Positions 1-11,264 of a DNA stretch of 64,000 nt are shown here, one piece after another; the first letter of the stretch is position 1, and every line of letters begins with the position of its first letter. The DNA is from Norana najaformis. Taxonomy: Eukaryota; Annelida; Clitellata; Crassiclitellata; Hormogastridae. The stretch is taken from NCBI GenBank assembly GCA_964023275.1, contig OZ029927.1, positions 13,151,722 through 13,215,721 on the forward strand. Direction: 5' to 3'. The translations under genes and the position numbers were made by a program. The notes beneath the pieces are model-generated. The model did no database searches. It worked only from the letters and a program-made list of their open reading frames with translations, and was not told the origin of the DNA.

Positions 1-76
1 TCAAATGATGCTAATTGCTTTTGAGAGGCAAATGAAAGACGCTGCATAATGTACTACATTACGATGTACTTGACAG

Positions 77-230
77 ACTGACGGTGACGTCAACCTGTGC
101 GATGGACCTGACGTATTTTCCAATGGACACACAGATCTGCAATCTGGAAATAGAAAGTTGTAAGTTTTACTTTTCATCGTCGTTGCCACCGCCGCCGCCG
201 CCACCACCACCACCACCACCGCCACCACCA

Positions 231-262
<32 letters not shown>

Positions 263-3200
263 ACCACCACCACCGAAGCCACCACCATCATCGTCGTTCG
301 TCGTCATCATCGTCATCATCTTAATTGTTATTGTATCTATTCGGGAAACTTCTATAGCGCCGGTATTTTAATGCACAAGACAATAAATGGTGGCTTCTAA
401 GCAAAATCTCATTCCAAAAGCATCATCATCCTCACCACCACCACGTTTTAAAAGAAATTTTACAGATAGGCCTATTTGTGGAGCCACGTAGGAAAAGACT
501 CTTTTCGCATTCTCCCCAACTGACTCTGCCACTCCCATTTCTTCCTATAGTTTACACTTTCCCTAAACTTCTGCGGCTTCTTTTAGCGTATTCACCAAAT
601 GCGGTCAAACTAGTGATTTATAGATCCAAATGAAGTCATTTAAACGGGACACAAAGAAACGAAGGTGACCGAACGAGGTTAGAATGTTGCAAGGTCATCG
701 CGAGACAGATATCGTCGGATTTCTGAGAATCTCCAAGGTCGCGTCGAAAAGCGTTGGAAAATCTGTAGCCAGGACCGTAATTCGACGCCAGTAAATAATC
801 CCCGAATTGCAGTCGTCAAATGCCACTTCAATGATACAGGGCTTATATGGTCTGCTCGACTAGAGTTTCCCTGAAAATGCGCTTTATAAATGCCAAATTA
901 CGGTATGCCTGCATCAAGATAGGCTTAACAAACATTTGTAATCGTAATCGTAATCCCGAGATTTCTACAGCGCCCAACGAAAGCCGCGCCGCGGGGACCA
1001 CCTTATTCACAGGCGCTCAGTCAAAACAAAATCGATGGGCAAAAGGGTTCGGTTCCAGGTCAAGATCCAAAAGTCAGACGGAGAGACAGCTACGGGTGGT
1101 GGTGTTTGGAGTTGGAGAGTTGGAGAGAGAGAGAGATAAGAGGAAGAAGGGGTGGTGGTGTTTGGGGTTGGAGAGGAGAGAGACAAGAGGAAGAAGGGGT
1201 GTGTTTGCATCAATTTACAAATGTTCCGATCCTTAGAGCAAAGTAAGCTACCGTGCATTAGTGCAGAGCGAAGTTTAATTTAGTTTAGCTAATGTACATT
1301 AGTAATGATGGTATTAATGTAGGACATTAATACCATCATTAAAAACTTTTGGATCTTGACATGGAACCATCATTAATGTATTAATGATGGTATTAATGTA
1401 GGACATTAATACCATCATTAATACATTAGCTAAACTAAATTTCAGGGCCAAGAAAAGGAGATGAGCGCCTCCCCTACATCTCACTTGTGGGATATGGGAT
1501 ACTTTACTTTACACCAGTCATCACCTTGTGCCGTCGGTTCTTGGAACCCTAGCGACCGTCATGACCAGACTTCTCCATTCTCTCCTGTCCATTGCCACAT
1601 CCCTCAGCTGTGCAAGATTCATCGCTGTCTTTCTCTGTACCTCTTCTATCCATCTAGTTCTCGGTCGTCCTCTTCTCCTCGTCCCCTCTCCACATGCCAA
1701 CATCATGGTCTTTTCCAGTCCATCAGCGCGCATCACATGTCCAAAGTACATCATCTTCTGCCTGCTGGCTCTTTGATTCAATGTCAGATCACCTCTTAGG
1801 TCACCAATCTCCTGTAGTACTGATTCATTTGTTCTCTTTTCCCTCCACGATATCCTCAGGAGTTTCCTCCATATCCACATTTCACACGCAGCGATTTTAT
1901 CCTCCAAGCCTTTCGTTTTTGTCCATGTCTCGCTTCCATATAATACTATGGGGAAGATCATTGCTTTGACAAGTCCTGTCTTTGTCTTCATGCTCACGTG
2001 TCTGTCCTTCCATATCTTTGCCATTCCTTGCATTGCAGTTTTGCCTAGTGCGATTCTCCTTCTTACCTCTCCATCGCACCTGCCCTCTCTCTCTCTATTA
2101 ATGATCCCAGAAATGAGAAACTTGTTACAACTTCTATGTTTTCTCCATCCATCTCGAAAGTATCCCATTCTGCCGTCGTCATGATCTTAGTCTTTTTGAT
2201 GTTGAAGTATAGCCCTGCCTTTTCACTTTCCCTCTTTAGTCGACGTATAAGCTCAGCAAGATCATCCTTTTTCCCTGCCAGAAGTGTTGTATCATCTGCG
2301 TATCTTAAGTTGTTTAATATCCTCCCTGCTATCCTCACTCCTTCCTCCGCCCCATCCAATTCCGCCAGCCGCATTATTCTTTCTGCATACAGGTTAAACA
2401 GAGTCGGAGATAGTATGCAACCCTGCCTCACCCCCTTACCGATTCTAATTTTCTCAGTGTCTCCATGTTCCGTCCTGATTACTGCCTCTTGATTCTCGTA
2501 TAGGCTCTTGAGAAGCATGATGAGATGCTTTGGTATTCCCATCTCTTCCAAGGTTTTCCACATTAGTGAATGATTTATACAATCAAAGGCTTTGCTGTAA
2601 TCTATGAAACATAAATGTACCTCCTGCCCATATTCTCGTTGCCTCTCCATCAGCCATCTTACATTCGCAATATGATCTCGTGTTCCCCGCGCCTTCCTAA
2701 AGCCTGCTTGATTTACTGGCAGCTCTCCTTCCACTGTACTCTCCATCCTTTTGTGCATTATCTTGAGCAGTATCTTGCTTGTGTGTGAGATCATTGCTAT
2801 GGTGCGATAATTATCGCATTCTTTGGCATCCCCTTTCTTGAAGATGGGTATGAAAATAGAGCTCCTCCAATCTCTCGGCCATTCTCCTGTTTTCCATATC
2901 TGATTGCATAACGACGTTATGCTCTCCTTCATTCCCTCCCCTCCTGCTTTGATCAGCTCTATAGGTATCCCGTCTGTCCCCGGTGCTTTGTTGTCCTTGA
3001 GTTGCTGTATGGCCCATTCAACTTCACTCTTCATTATTGCTGGTTCTCGTTCAAAGGTTGTCTGGTCTATCCGTTCTTCTTTTACTCGCGGGTCCTTGTT
3101 GTACAGTTTCTCAGTGTATTCCCTCCATCTTTCTTTAACTTCTTCCCCATCTCTGATCACGTTGCCTTCTCCGCTTCTTAGTGCTCCCATTCGTGGTGTG

Positions 3201-6200
3201 AATTTTCCAGTTAGTGACTTCACCTTTGCGAACATGTCTCTTGTTCTTCCCCTTCTTCCATCTTCTTCCATCTCTATGCACGTTTTGGCTAGATAATCTT
3301 CTTTGCTTTTCCGCGCCAGTTTTTGAAATTCCTTGTCCAGGGTCCTTACTTCTGCTTTCTTCTTTGCAGATCTCGCTTTCCTCCTTGCTTCTGCGACCTT
3401 TATTGCCTTGTCTGATAACCATGGTGATGTCTTTTTTCTCTGCTTCTTTGGTATGAATTCCTCCGCTCCTTCGTGTACTATTGTCTTGATTTCCTCCCAC
3501 ATATCATCCGTGTTTGTTTCTTCGTCCAGTCTCAGAGCCTCAAAACGATTTTCCGTCGCGACTCTATATTCAGATGCGATATTTCTGCAATCAAATCCCA
3601 ACAGACGCTCTCCACGTTTCAATCTTTTAAGTTTTATTCTCAAAGTGGCCACCAACAGTTCATGATCTGTTCCGCAGTCTGCTCCCGGTCTTGTCCTTAT
3701 GTCCCTTACCGAACTTTTCCATCTCTGCTTCACCAGCATATAGTCTATCTGATTTCTGTATTTTCCATCTGGCGATGTCCACGTGTATACTCTTCTTTTT
3801 GGCTGCTCAAACCATGTGTTTGTGATCCTCAGCTCGTTGGCATCACAAAAGTCCACCAGCCTTGTCCCTGCCTCATTTCGCTCTCCAAGTCCATTTTTTC
3901 CAGCCGATTCTGATCCTTTATCGTTGCTCTGTCCCACCTTTGCATTGAAATCCCAATGATCATCAAGACGTCTCCTTTAGGCACATTGTCTAATGTCTCC
4001 TGTAGTCCACTGTAGAAGCGGTCATGCTCCTCTTCTTCCGTCACCGATGTTGGTGCGTATACTTGTACGACAGTCATGTTGATTTCCTTTCCTCTAAATC
4101 TGACACTCATGATTCGGTCGTTCACCGTGTCGTAACCCATTATCGCCGCCGAGCTTCCCTTGTCACATATCATCGCCACTCCATTCCTCCTTCCTTCATC
4201 CGATCCAGACATTATTACCCTGTAATCCTCTGATGCAAATTGCCCTTGTCCCTTCCACCTCGTCTCACTCAGTCCCACTATTGCCAAACCCAGCCTCATC
4301 ATTTCTCCTTTTATCACCTCCAGCTTACCCAGTTGCATGCTTCTCACGTTCCAGGTGCCCATCTTCATTTGCATCCCACAGCTCAGGTTGAGTCGTTTGT
4401 CCCTGACACTATCCGCCGCTGAACTTCCTTGCGGGTTTGGTTCAGTCGCTTCATCTCTTCTAAGGCTTCCCGACTCACCATATCGCTCTTCTCCAGTAGC
4501 TATTGAGTCGCCTTCTGGCCTGGAGGCTCCACCATTGACGACTACCTTTAGATCATGGATTGTGCTTGTCATGACAGTTTTCTTGGATGAGCGCCTCCCC
4601 TACATCTCACTTGTGGGATATGGGATACTTTACTTTACACCAGTCATAGACAGCAACAAATCCACTGAGCAAAGGAAGCATAAGAATCCAATACTTAAAG
4701 CAATCAAAATCTCAGCACATCATCTTGCTAACCGTGCACAACTTCAAGCAGTCGTTGCCCACTGCCTAAGAACACAAACTGTACGTATGCTACGTATGTA
4801 GGACATTAATACCATCAGCACAAAACCAAAATTCAGTCACTGGTGCAGAAGTCACAGGTCAACCTAAAGAGGTCAGAGGTCAAGCGTAGCGTGTATATAT
4901 GTGAAAGGATCTGCATTTCCTGCACAGATGCTTATTCGATTAAACACATCGTCTACAAATGGAAGGAAGGACCGAGAAAATCGATTGGCATCGAGAGATC
5001 CGTTCAGTTGCCTCAATTCCGTGTCAAAGGTTACAAAGCCAGGCACAAACTTGAAGTCCTCACTACAGGCAAGTAAGCCTATATACACATACATGTATGC
5101 ATACATACACGCAGACACACAATACATACCTACCTACCTACATATCTACCTACCTGTCTACCTACCTACCTACATATCTACCTACCTGTCTACCTACCTA
5201 CCTACCTACCTACCTATCTACATACATACATACAGTACATACATACATACACATAGTAAGCCTACATACATGCACAACCATACATACATACATACATACA
5301 CATACATTACAAATTACAATACATACATATATACATACATCATGCATGCATACATACTAACGTACATACATATACACATACCTGCCTGCCCACCTGCCTG
5401 CCTGCCTGCCTGCCTACCTACCTACCTACATACATACATATAGTACAAACATGCACACATACATATATACAGACATACATACATGCATACATAAACACAT
5501 ACATCATGCATGCAAACATACTAACGCACATACATACGTACACGTCGATGACGACGATGGTGATGGTGATGATGATGGTGATGAAGATGATGATAATGAT
5601 GATGATGATGGTGACGACGACGATGATGATGATAACGACGATGATGATTTTGATGACGATGATGATGATGGTGGTGGTGGTGGCGGTGGTTGTGGTGGTG
5701 AAGATGAAGATAATGATGATGATGACGACGACGACGATGATGATGACGATGATGGCGACATATACGACAGCGGTGCAGAATCAGCCAGAGCGTCCGTCCT
5801 CTGACTCGCAGGTAACTACTCGCGCCTCGTCTGCCAGTTCTACTTCGCCCGCAGCCTCGGATACTACATCATCCACATCTACATCCCATCCTGCCTGATC
5901 GTCGTCCTCTCCTGGATCTCCTTCTGGCTGCACCGCGACGCCTCGCCGGCCCGCGTCGCCCTCGGGATCATGACGGTGCTGACGATGACGACTGTCATCT
6001 CCAACTCCAACGCCTCCCTTCCCAAGATCTCCTACCTGAAAAGCATCGACGTCTTCCTCGTCACCTGCTTCATCATGGTCTTCGCGTCCTTGCTCGAGTA
6101 CGCATGCGTCAGTTACCTTGGCAACCTCAAGTGGACGCCCAAAGCAAGACCGCCCAACGACTCGGCGATCGCTCACGAACTCGGGGTCGTTGAATGTGGT

Positions 6201-7210
6201 GGGGCGGGGCCGCAGAGGAGAGGATCGGGCGGATGTGGGCCTACGGTGACCGGGCATGGCAAGAGGAGGGTCGGATGCAATGGGTCCTGCGCTGTTAGCA
6301 GGTCGCCAGTGCTGCAGAGGGAATATGTAAGTACCAAATCGCTGCTCATATTCGGACTACAGGCCTACAGACAGACGCCTGTAGACCTGTAGAAACTGGT
6401 AAAAACTGAGATTGCATTTGAATAGTAACCGTAAGAACTATAATAATGATGATGTAATAATGAAGTGATGATGATGATGAAGATGATGACATAATAATGA
6501 AGTGATGATGATGAGGATGATATAATAATGAAGCGATGATGATAATGATGATATAATAATGAAGTGACGATGATGATGATGATGATGATGATATACTAAT
6601 GAAGTGATGATGATGATGATGATGATGACGATGATGATGATGATGATGATGATGACAACAGCAAAGAAAATGACGACGATGGCGATGATAGAGTTCGAAC
6701 GGAGTCCTTCAACGGATTATCAATGATGTCTTGTGCATTTTGCAAAGGGCGCTATAGAAGTCATTACTTCACACCACGCAGATAACGTACAGTAAGATCA
6801 GACTGGATTAGACAGAGGTGTAATCTGCCAAATGTGTTGCTTGTATCGAGGACCTTCGCCATAACAAGAAGACTTCCGGTCAGTCTTCGGATTGCGAGGT
6901 CCTGACCCCTCTGACGTGTTCTCGTCTTCCAGCCGCTGACCAGTGTCCAGCTCACGCGGTGGTCAAGCGGTCCGACCAGTGCACCAGTCGCTCGAAGAAC
7001 TCGGCCGCTGGAGGTCCTTCGGTGACGTCTGCAGCCGAGGACAGGGCAAAGATCAACCCGAACGTCGCCCTGGCCTGTGCAATTGACACCTACTCAAGGG
7101 CCATCTTTCCGATGGTCTTCCTCGGGTTTAAGATCACCTACTGGGTCATCTTTCTACACATCAGTTCGTCGGAGCCCCACGAGGCCGACTATGTCCACTT
7201 TGAGACGTAG
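77..7210 (+). CDS. RDL/GABA-A-like ligand-gated chloride channel subunit, 5' part missing
   Basis: Pentameric Cys-loop receptor subunit that opens a chloride pore in the plasma membrane on GABA binding. Inferred exons: 77-159, 4928-5068, 5812-6326, 6944-7210 (stop TAG). Exon 77-159 encodes the Cys-loop (two Cys 13 residues apart, with FPMD between) and ends in LEIES. Exon 4928-5068 gives [16 protein letters not shown] and VLTTG. Exon 5812-6326 begins NYSRL and carries TM1, TM2 (PARVALG, the anion-selective type) and TM3. The last exon carries TM4 ([14 protein letters not shown]) and a short tail. The first two exons are 83 and 141 bp, close to the sizes I recall for GABA-A receptor genes, and all phases join. 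YKW-EGP, LPQF and LTTGNYSRL resemble insect RDL more than glycine receptors; the second GlyR cysteine pair is absent. TM2 position 6' is Met instead of the usual Thr. Intron 2 uses a GC donor. The start of the last exon is the least certain point (6933 and 6951 are alternatives, but only 6944 keeps phase). Signal peptide and N-terminal exons lie left of the window. Confidence 0.9.
186..290 (+). repeat. CCN trinucleotide microsatellite
   Basis: Run of CCG/CCA triplets starting about 25 bases after the splice donor at 160. In the receptor's reading frame it would encode about 30 prolines if the intron were retained. It also creates a large false antisense ORF. Confidence 0.9.
938..1210 (-). repeat. 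Family A: LINE-type 3' terminal fragment
   Basis: Read on the minus strand it ends with TAGAAATCTCGGGATTACGA and a (GATTAC)n tail. It matches copies near 7930-8235, 9072-9206, 30712-31022, 49586-49722 and 62107-62560. The longer copies preserve a decayed KLKTLLF-like reading frame typical of the C-terminus of CR1/L2-like reverse transcriptases. Here a CT-rich internal segment of roughly 50 bp is tandemly duplicated. Confidence 0.75.
1277..1441. mobile_element. Foldback (nested inverted repeat) element
   Basis: Perfect 20-bp outer inverted repeats (1277-1296 and 1422-1441, beginning AATTTAGTTTAGC). Inside are two identical hairpins with 18-bp perfect arms and a 3-base AGG loop (1303-1341 and 1382-1420). 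A 27-bp scrap of family A (about 1342-1368, ACTTTTGGATCTTGAC) sits between the hairpins. A fragment of the hairpin recurs at 4799-4818. Confidence 0.75.
1521..4572 (-). pseudogene. LINE endonuclease-reverse transcriptase with two frameshifts
   Basis: From 4572 downward an apurinic-like endonuclease domain is readable ([29 protein letters not shown], then [11 protein letters not shown]), followed by a reverse transcriptase ([55 protein letters not shown]) and a C-terminal segment ([25 protein letters not shown]). The total is about 1,010 residues, the normal size for a single-ORF RTE protein. Two frame changes are visible: about 3937-3955, where one G seems missing in the IIGD-FNAK segment, and about 2085-2100, inside a GAGAGAGAG tract just after FLGSLI, a typical slippage site. 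The wording resembles ruminant BovB closely. Otherwise it is well preserved, suggesting a young insertion. Confidence 0.9.
1522..4585 (-). mobile_element. RTE/BovB-like non-LTR retrotransposon (LINE), nearly full length
   Basis: The element reads on the minus strand, antisense to the host GABA receptor gene, and is flanked by 62-bp direct repeats (1460-1521 and 4586-4647) that look like a target-site duplication. Its coding region ends essentially at the element's 3' end with TGATGA and almost no 3' UTR, as in RTE elements, which are known for very short 3' UTRs. It copies itself by target-primed reverse transcription. Confidence 0.9.
5085..5525. repeat. CATA/CTAC tetranucleotide array
   Basis: About 440 bp of interleaved TACA, CTAC and CTGC tetramers, the source of artefactual YIHTYIHT-like ORFs. 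Confidence 0.95.
5545..5760. repeat. GAT/GAC trinucleotide array
   Basis: About 215 bp of GAT, GAC and GGT triplets giving false poly-Asp and poly-Ser ORFs. It ends only about 50 bp before the TM1-TM3 exon of the GABA receptor gene. Confidence 0.95.
6440..6662. repeat. GAT/TAATAATGAAGT array in the last receptor intron
   Basis: A higher-order repeat of ATAATAATGAAGTGATGATG blocks grading into plain GAT triplets. It fills a third of intron 6327-6943. The remainder includes a GCGCTATAGAAGTCATTAC motif (about 6749), the terminal motif of a dispersed repeat. Confidence 0.9.
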
Positions 7211-7424
7211 GGTCGTCTGCCGTCTGTCTCTGTTAATCCTAGAAGGCGCTGCTTCCGGTTGAAAGCCTGCACAGTGGGGGGCTGGGACCGGTGATGAATA
7301 ATTCACTGTCGATAATTTCAATCTTACCTCGTGACTTAGACCATCCTGCTACAAATATAGGCTGTCTCTTAAGGCACTTGATTAGCCAAGAAAAACAAGA
7401 ACCTTTAACAATTGGCAACAAGGA

Positions 7425-7584
7425 TATGTTGATGATGATGACGACGAAGACGATGATGATGACGACGAAGACGATGATGATGATGACGACGACGATGAGG
7501 AGAAGCTGCAGCATGATGATGATGCTGTTGTTGGTTTTGATTATGATGATTATGACGAAGACGATTACGATGAGTAGGAAGAGC

Positions 7585-7615
<31 letters not shown>

Positions 7616-7640
7616 CAACGACGACAACAGCAGCAGCAGC
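7425..7640. repeat. GAT/GAC trinucleotide array
   Basis: The third GAT-type array within 2 kb, just downstream of the receptor gene's stop codon; interrupted by GCTGCAGCATG and CTGTTGTTGG segments. Confidence 0.9.
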
Positions 7641-7929
7641 AACAATATGGGTATTAACATTTTCTAGTCTAGACTAGCAGGGAGAGCGAGTGCATCATCT
7701 TTGGTTTCGGACATGACATTTTGTGGGACATTTGAACTTCAGCTGTACAGAGGTATTTGGAATTCATGAGGTAATCGAACCTGAAGGTAGGGAGCAATTT
7801 GTGGTTTACAACACTGGGGGAAGAAATTAATGAGGAAGTGTATTTTCAATTGGTGGTAGTCAATAAGAACTGGTGAGGAATGGTTTCCTTCTCTCCAAAT
7901 CACACCCTGCTGACCGATTATCTGATCAA

Positions 7930-8235
7930 TTATTTGGCCCATCATACGAACTCACCAACACTTCACCCCCTGTAATCTCTGTGCAGGTCTTCCATTGAAA
8001 ACTAAAAACACTCCTCTTTCACAGATCCTGTCCTGATTCCTCTTTTCCCCCGTATCTGTCCAATTTCAAACACCACCCACCGTTGCCGTCTGATTACCTG
8101 CCTGTCTGACATTTTGGATCTTGATCTGGAACCAAACTCATCTTGTCTTTCGATTTTGTTTTGACTGAGCGCCTGTGAATAAGCTGGTCGACTTAGCCTT
8201 TGTTGGGCGCTGTATAACTCTCGCGATTACGATTC
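7930..8235 (+). repeat. Family A, longer copy
   Basis: About 305 bp matching 30712-31022 along its length and ending in GCGATTACGATTC. The 5' half keeps a broken KLKTLLF-like segment from a LINE reverse transcriptase C-terminus, so family A is best read as a LINE 3' end, perhaps shared with a SINE. Confidence 0.7.
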
Positions 8236-9071
8236 AAAGCCGCCGGTGAAAAGCCTCGGGCCACCATCTCTCAAAGGTTATACATGATCGCGGGTCATGT
8301 TTGTATAGGCAATTTTACTAGGTCATTTAATTTATTACATGTTGGTTGCAGTGCGACAGTATGGCCAGTTGAATGTCGGCATGACTGTATGATGCAAGCG
8401 GGTTTTGTGTTGAAATTCGATTAAAGCAGACATTTCCAGTATCATAGACTTTGTGTAACCAATAATGGTTGACTGACTGTAAGGACAATGGCATTCATGA
8501 GTTCCTGCTATTTCTAAGATTAGGGGCCTAAATCTGATGCAAATGCTGGAAAATTCGTATATGTTCAATCAAAACCTCGTTTCTCAAAAGAGCTACCAGC
8601 ATATATTCTGAAGTAGTTGAAAAGACGAGACAGGATGTTGTCCACTGTGGCAAAACACATCTATAATGGAAATACCATATAGAGAGTTGATATAAGAGCA
8701 GAAAGAGACTATGGATGTTGACTTCAAAATTTACAAGAAATTCAAGTCTGGCAATAGAAAGTGAACATCATTTATTATTCTTCGCCGTACATCGTTTGCC
8801 ACACAGCAAGCAAGATTAAACATGACAAGACTTCACAACATCAGTCAATCGTGAAATGCTTTATATGTGTTGACTTGCAGGGCTCTCGTGCTGATCATTG
8901 TACATCACTTTAACCTACACATGCCATGCTGACTGCAGACATCTTCGTGTCCTGCAACTGTGACACTGACCAATAAGTGGTGTCACATCTAAAGAACAAG
9001 AAAGTACAGGTGTAAACAGTACACCTAAGACTGTGAATACTTCAACACGAGTAAACAATTGCTGCACAATC

Positions 9072-9206
9072 AACATTAATCGTAATCCCAAGATTTCTAC
9101 AGCGCCCAACGAAAGCCGCGCCGCGGGGACCAGCTTATTCACAGGCTCTCAGTCAAAACAAAATCGATAGGCAAAAGGGTTCGGTTCCGGGTCAAGATCC
9201 AAGATT
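9072..9206 (-). repeat. Family A, 135-bp copy
   Basis: Very similar to 938-1072 (shared AAGCCGCGCCGCGGGGACCA) and cut at the same inner point, TTGGATCTTGACC. Confidence 0.8.
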
Positions 9207-9557
9207 ACATCTAAACAGCATGATACAGCAGTTGTAGATACAGATTTAGAGGTTACAACTTCCGAGTACAACAGATATGATATATTTCATGCATACAAGC
9301 TTCACAAACAGGTAACGGTAAACCTTTAGACATTTGGTACAACTCAAAACTAACACATCAAGCATACAGAACAGCAAGACGGCCATATTTATCATGATTA
9401 ACATGTTTGACAATTAAGATTCTAATGTCACAAAACTGATACATGTATTTTTTCAGAAACTCAACAAAACATTAACACCTATACTGGTGTTAAGACAACT
9501 CCTGGACTAATTCAGGTTTACCATAAGTCACAGACCACCTTGCCACGCTGGTGCCGT

Positions 9558-10005
9558 GACATCTGGCGGCCAGGTGGTCTATCAGTAACACATTTGGGCA
9601 ATGATCATGCGGTTTCGGGTTCGAATCCATGTAACGACCCTGGGCAAGTTGTTTGCACACACTGTGTCTCTGTCACCAAGTAGTATAATTTGATACCGGC
9701 ATAGCTGGGGACGACTAAATGGCAAGTCCTGCGATGCGCTGGACCCGTGTCTCTATGACTTTGGGATTCGTTCACTGCCGGCTTAAGGGCCAAGAAAAGG
9801 AGATGAGCGCCTCCCCTACATCTCACTTGTGGGATATGGGATACTTTACTTTACACCAGTCATAGACAGCAACAAATCCACTGAGCAAAGGAAGCATAAG
9901 AATCCAATGCTTAAGCAGTCAAAATCTCAGCACTTCATCTTGCTAACTGTGCACAACTTCAAGCAGTTGTTGCCCATTGCCTCAGAATACAAACTGTACG
10001 TATGC
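9558..10005 (+). mobile_element. tRNA-like SINE and uninterrupted target copy of the LINE locus
   Basis: A tRNA-like head ends in a B-box-like GGGTTCGAATCC at about 9617. A body with CCTGGGCAAGTTGTTTGCAC follows, then the segment starting GGGCCAAGAAAAGGAGATGA (about 9788) that continues through TACTTTACTTTACACCAGTC to about 10005. The latter part is the empty-site equivalent of the repeat split by the LINE at 1522-4585. Whether head and tail are one SINE or two abutting repeats is not settled. Confidence 0.65.
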
Positions 10006-10149
10006 ATGCATTTGGCCATTTATGTATCAGCTTTTATGACCCTCACAAAGGCATTAAATCATGACTACCTAACAGATTTAAATAGATTTGACTTAAGATG
10101 GATTACCATTATGTAACATCTTCAATGTTTAATCCTTGTCATCATTGGA

Positions 10150-10330
10150 TGAAGAAGGGATCATTTATTTATTATTATTATTTATCTTTTTAGTTAATTA
10201 GCTTACAGCGTCCACATCTGGTGACTAGACATCAGTTGCTTGGGCCAATAAAAGTCGGTTGCACAGGACTGCGTGAGGTCCCTACACAGTGACTGTCTTA
10301 GGGAGGCTGGACACTCAATCAAAATCATCA
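10150..10330 (-). repeat. Degenerate tRNA-SINE body
   Basis: Contains an AGGTCCCTACACAGTGACTG block and a TTATTATTATT tail, matching the SINE family seen in the SPNS introns, but without a clear tRNA head. Confidence 0.5.
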
Positions 10331-11264
10331 TGCTTATCAAACTATCAAGTCACACCTATTTCTACGAAATGAAAAATCTTTAAAAAATAACGGCTTCTGG
10401 CTAACAAATTGCTCAACTGCTCTAATGATGTTTCTTTAACTCGAGGTAGAAATGTTCCAAAAAATTTGGAAGAACACTGTTCCAGAACAGCTAGTTTTTG
10501 CTAATGTTTGCTTGACAACGGCACTAATATTTATACTATGCAAACAATGGCTATGCAAAATCATTCCAAAGAGGAGATAACGTATCTGGAATGGCTAAGA
10601 CTCCAGTATCCAGCAGTGTAAAGGTATCACGAGAAGCAACTGCATTTAAAGCGTTGGCTTACTGTGGCATGGTGTTGGAAGAGATACTTTGTTTCCATCA
10701 AGTCACCAGAAATCAGGCAGAAACAATACTCTAGGTCCGTGAGAAATGCTATGCCACTGTTGTTTGCATGCCATTATTATTATTATTAGTAATAGTAGTA
10801 GTAGCATTACTACTACTCCTACTACTTCTACCACTAAGATTACATATATATATATATAATATATATACAATATACCAAAAATATAAGACACTCCAGAAGC
10901 AAAAAATCTGTTCATGGATATCTGGAAAATCAGGCCTTGTTCTCAATAATTAATTAATTTATTCATGTTATTATGATTATTATTGCTGTTATTATTACTT
11001 TGATATTAATATTAATCTCATTATTGTTGCTGTAACAAAACTTCATTATTATTACCTTCATCTTAATTTTCTCTTAATACTGCCATCAACTTCCTCTTGC
11101 TTTACCAAGATATGCTTTCAATGCAGACTTCAAGGCACTCTATATGTTTCGTAATTCCCACGTTTCGTAAAATTTCCCAAGTGTTTATAGTTTCAACCCT
11201 AGACTTTTAGAATTCTCAAAGAAAAGAAACTGATTCATATACATTTATAATGCAATGTCCAGTA

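Larger units (their letters stand above)
1446..4797 (+). mobile_element. SINE-like repeat interrupted by a LINE
   Basis: The sequence starting GGGCCAAGAAAAGGAGATGA at 1446 continues past the LINE at 4586 and runs to about 4797. The intact copy at about 9788-10000 has the same order without the LINE, so this locus is one element split by the insertion. Confidence 0.8.
160..4927 (+). other. Large intron of the GABA receptor gene, packed with repeats
   Basis: The donor follows LEIES and the acceptor is the pyrimidine-rich stretch ending at 4927. It contains a CCN microsatellite, a LINE 3'-end fragment, a foldback element and a nested LINE-in-SINE insertion, all listed separately. The stretch 400-840 shows nothing I recognise. 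Confidence 0.8.
5069..5811 (+). other. GC-AG intron of the GABA receptor gene, filled by microsatellites
   Basis: The donor is CAG followed by GCAAGTAAG (5069 on), the acceptor CTCGCAG at 5811. A GC donor is required to keep phase: exon ends ACA-G and the next starts GT-AAC, giving LTTGNYSRL. Bases 5085-5525 are (CATA)n, (CTAC)n and (CTGC)n arrays; 5545-5760 is a GAT/GAC/GGT array. Confidence 0.75.

Noticed and set aside
5451-5804. Poly-Asp and poly-Ser/Met open frames
   Set aside because: They come from the GAT/GAC array; frames open on both strands at once are expected of a triplet repeat.
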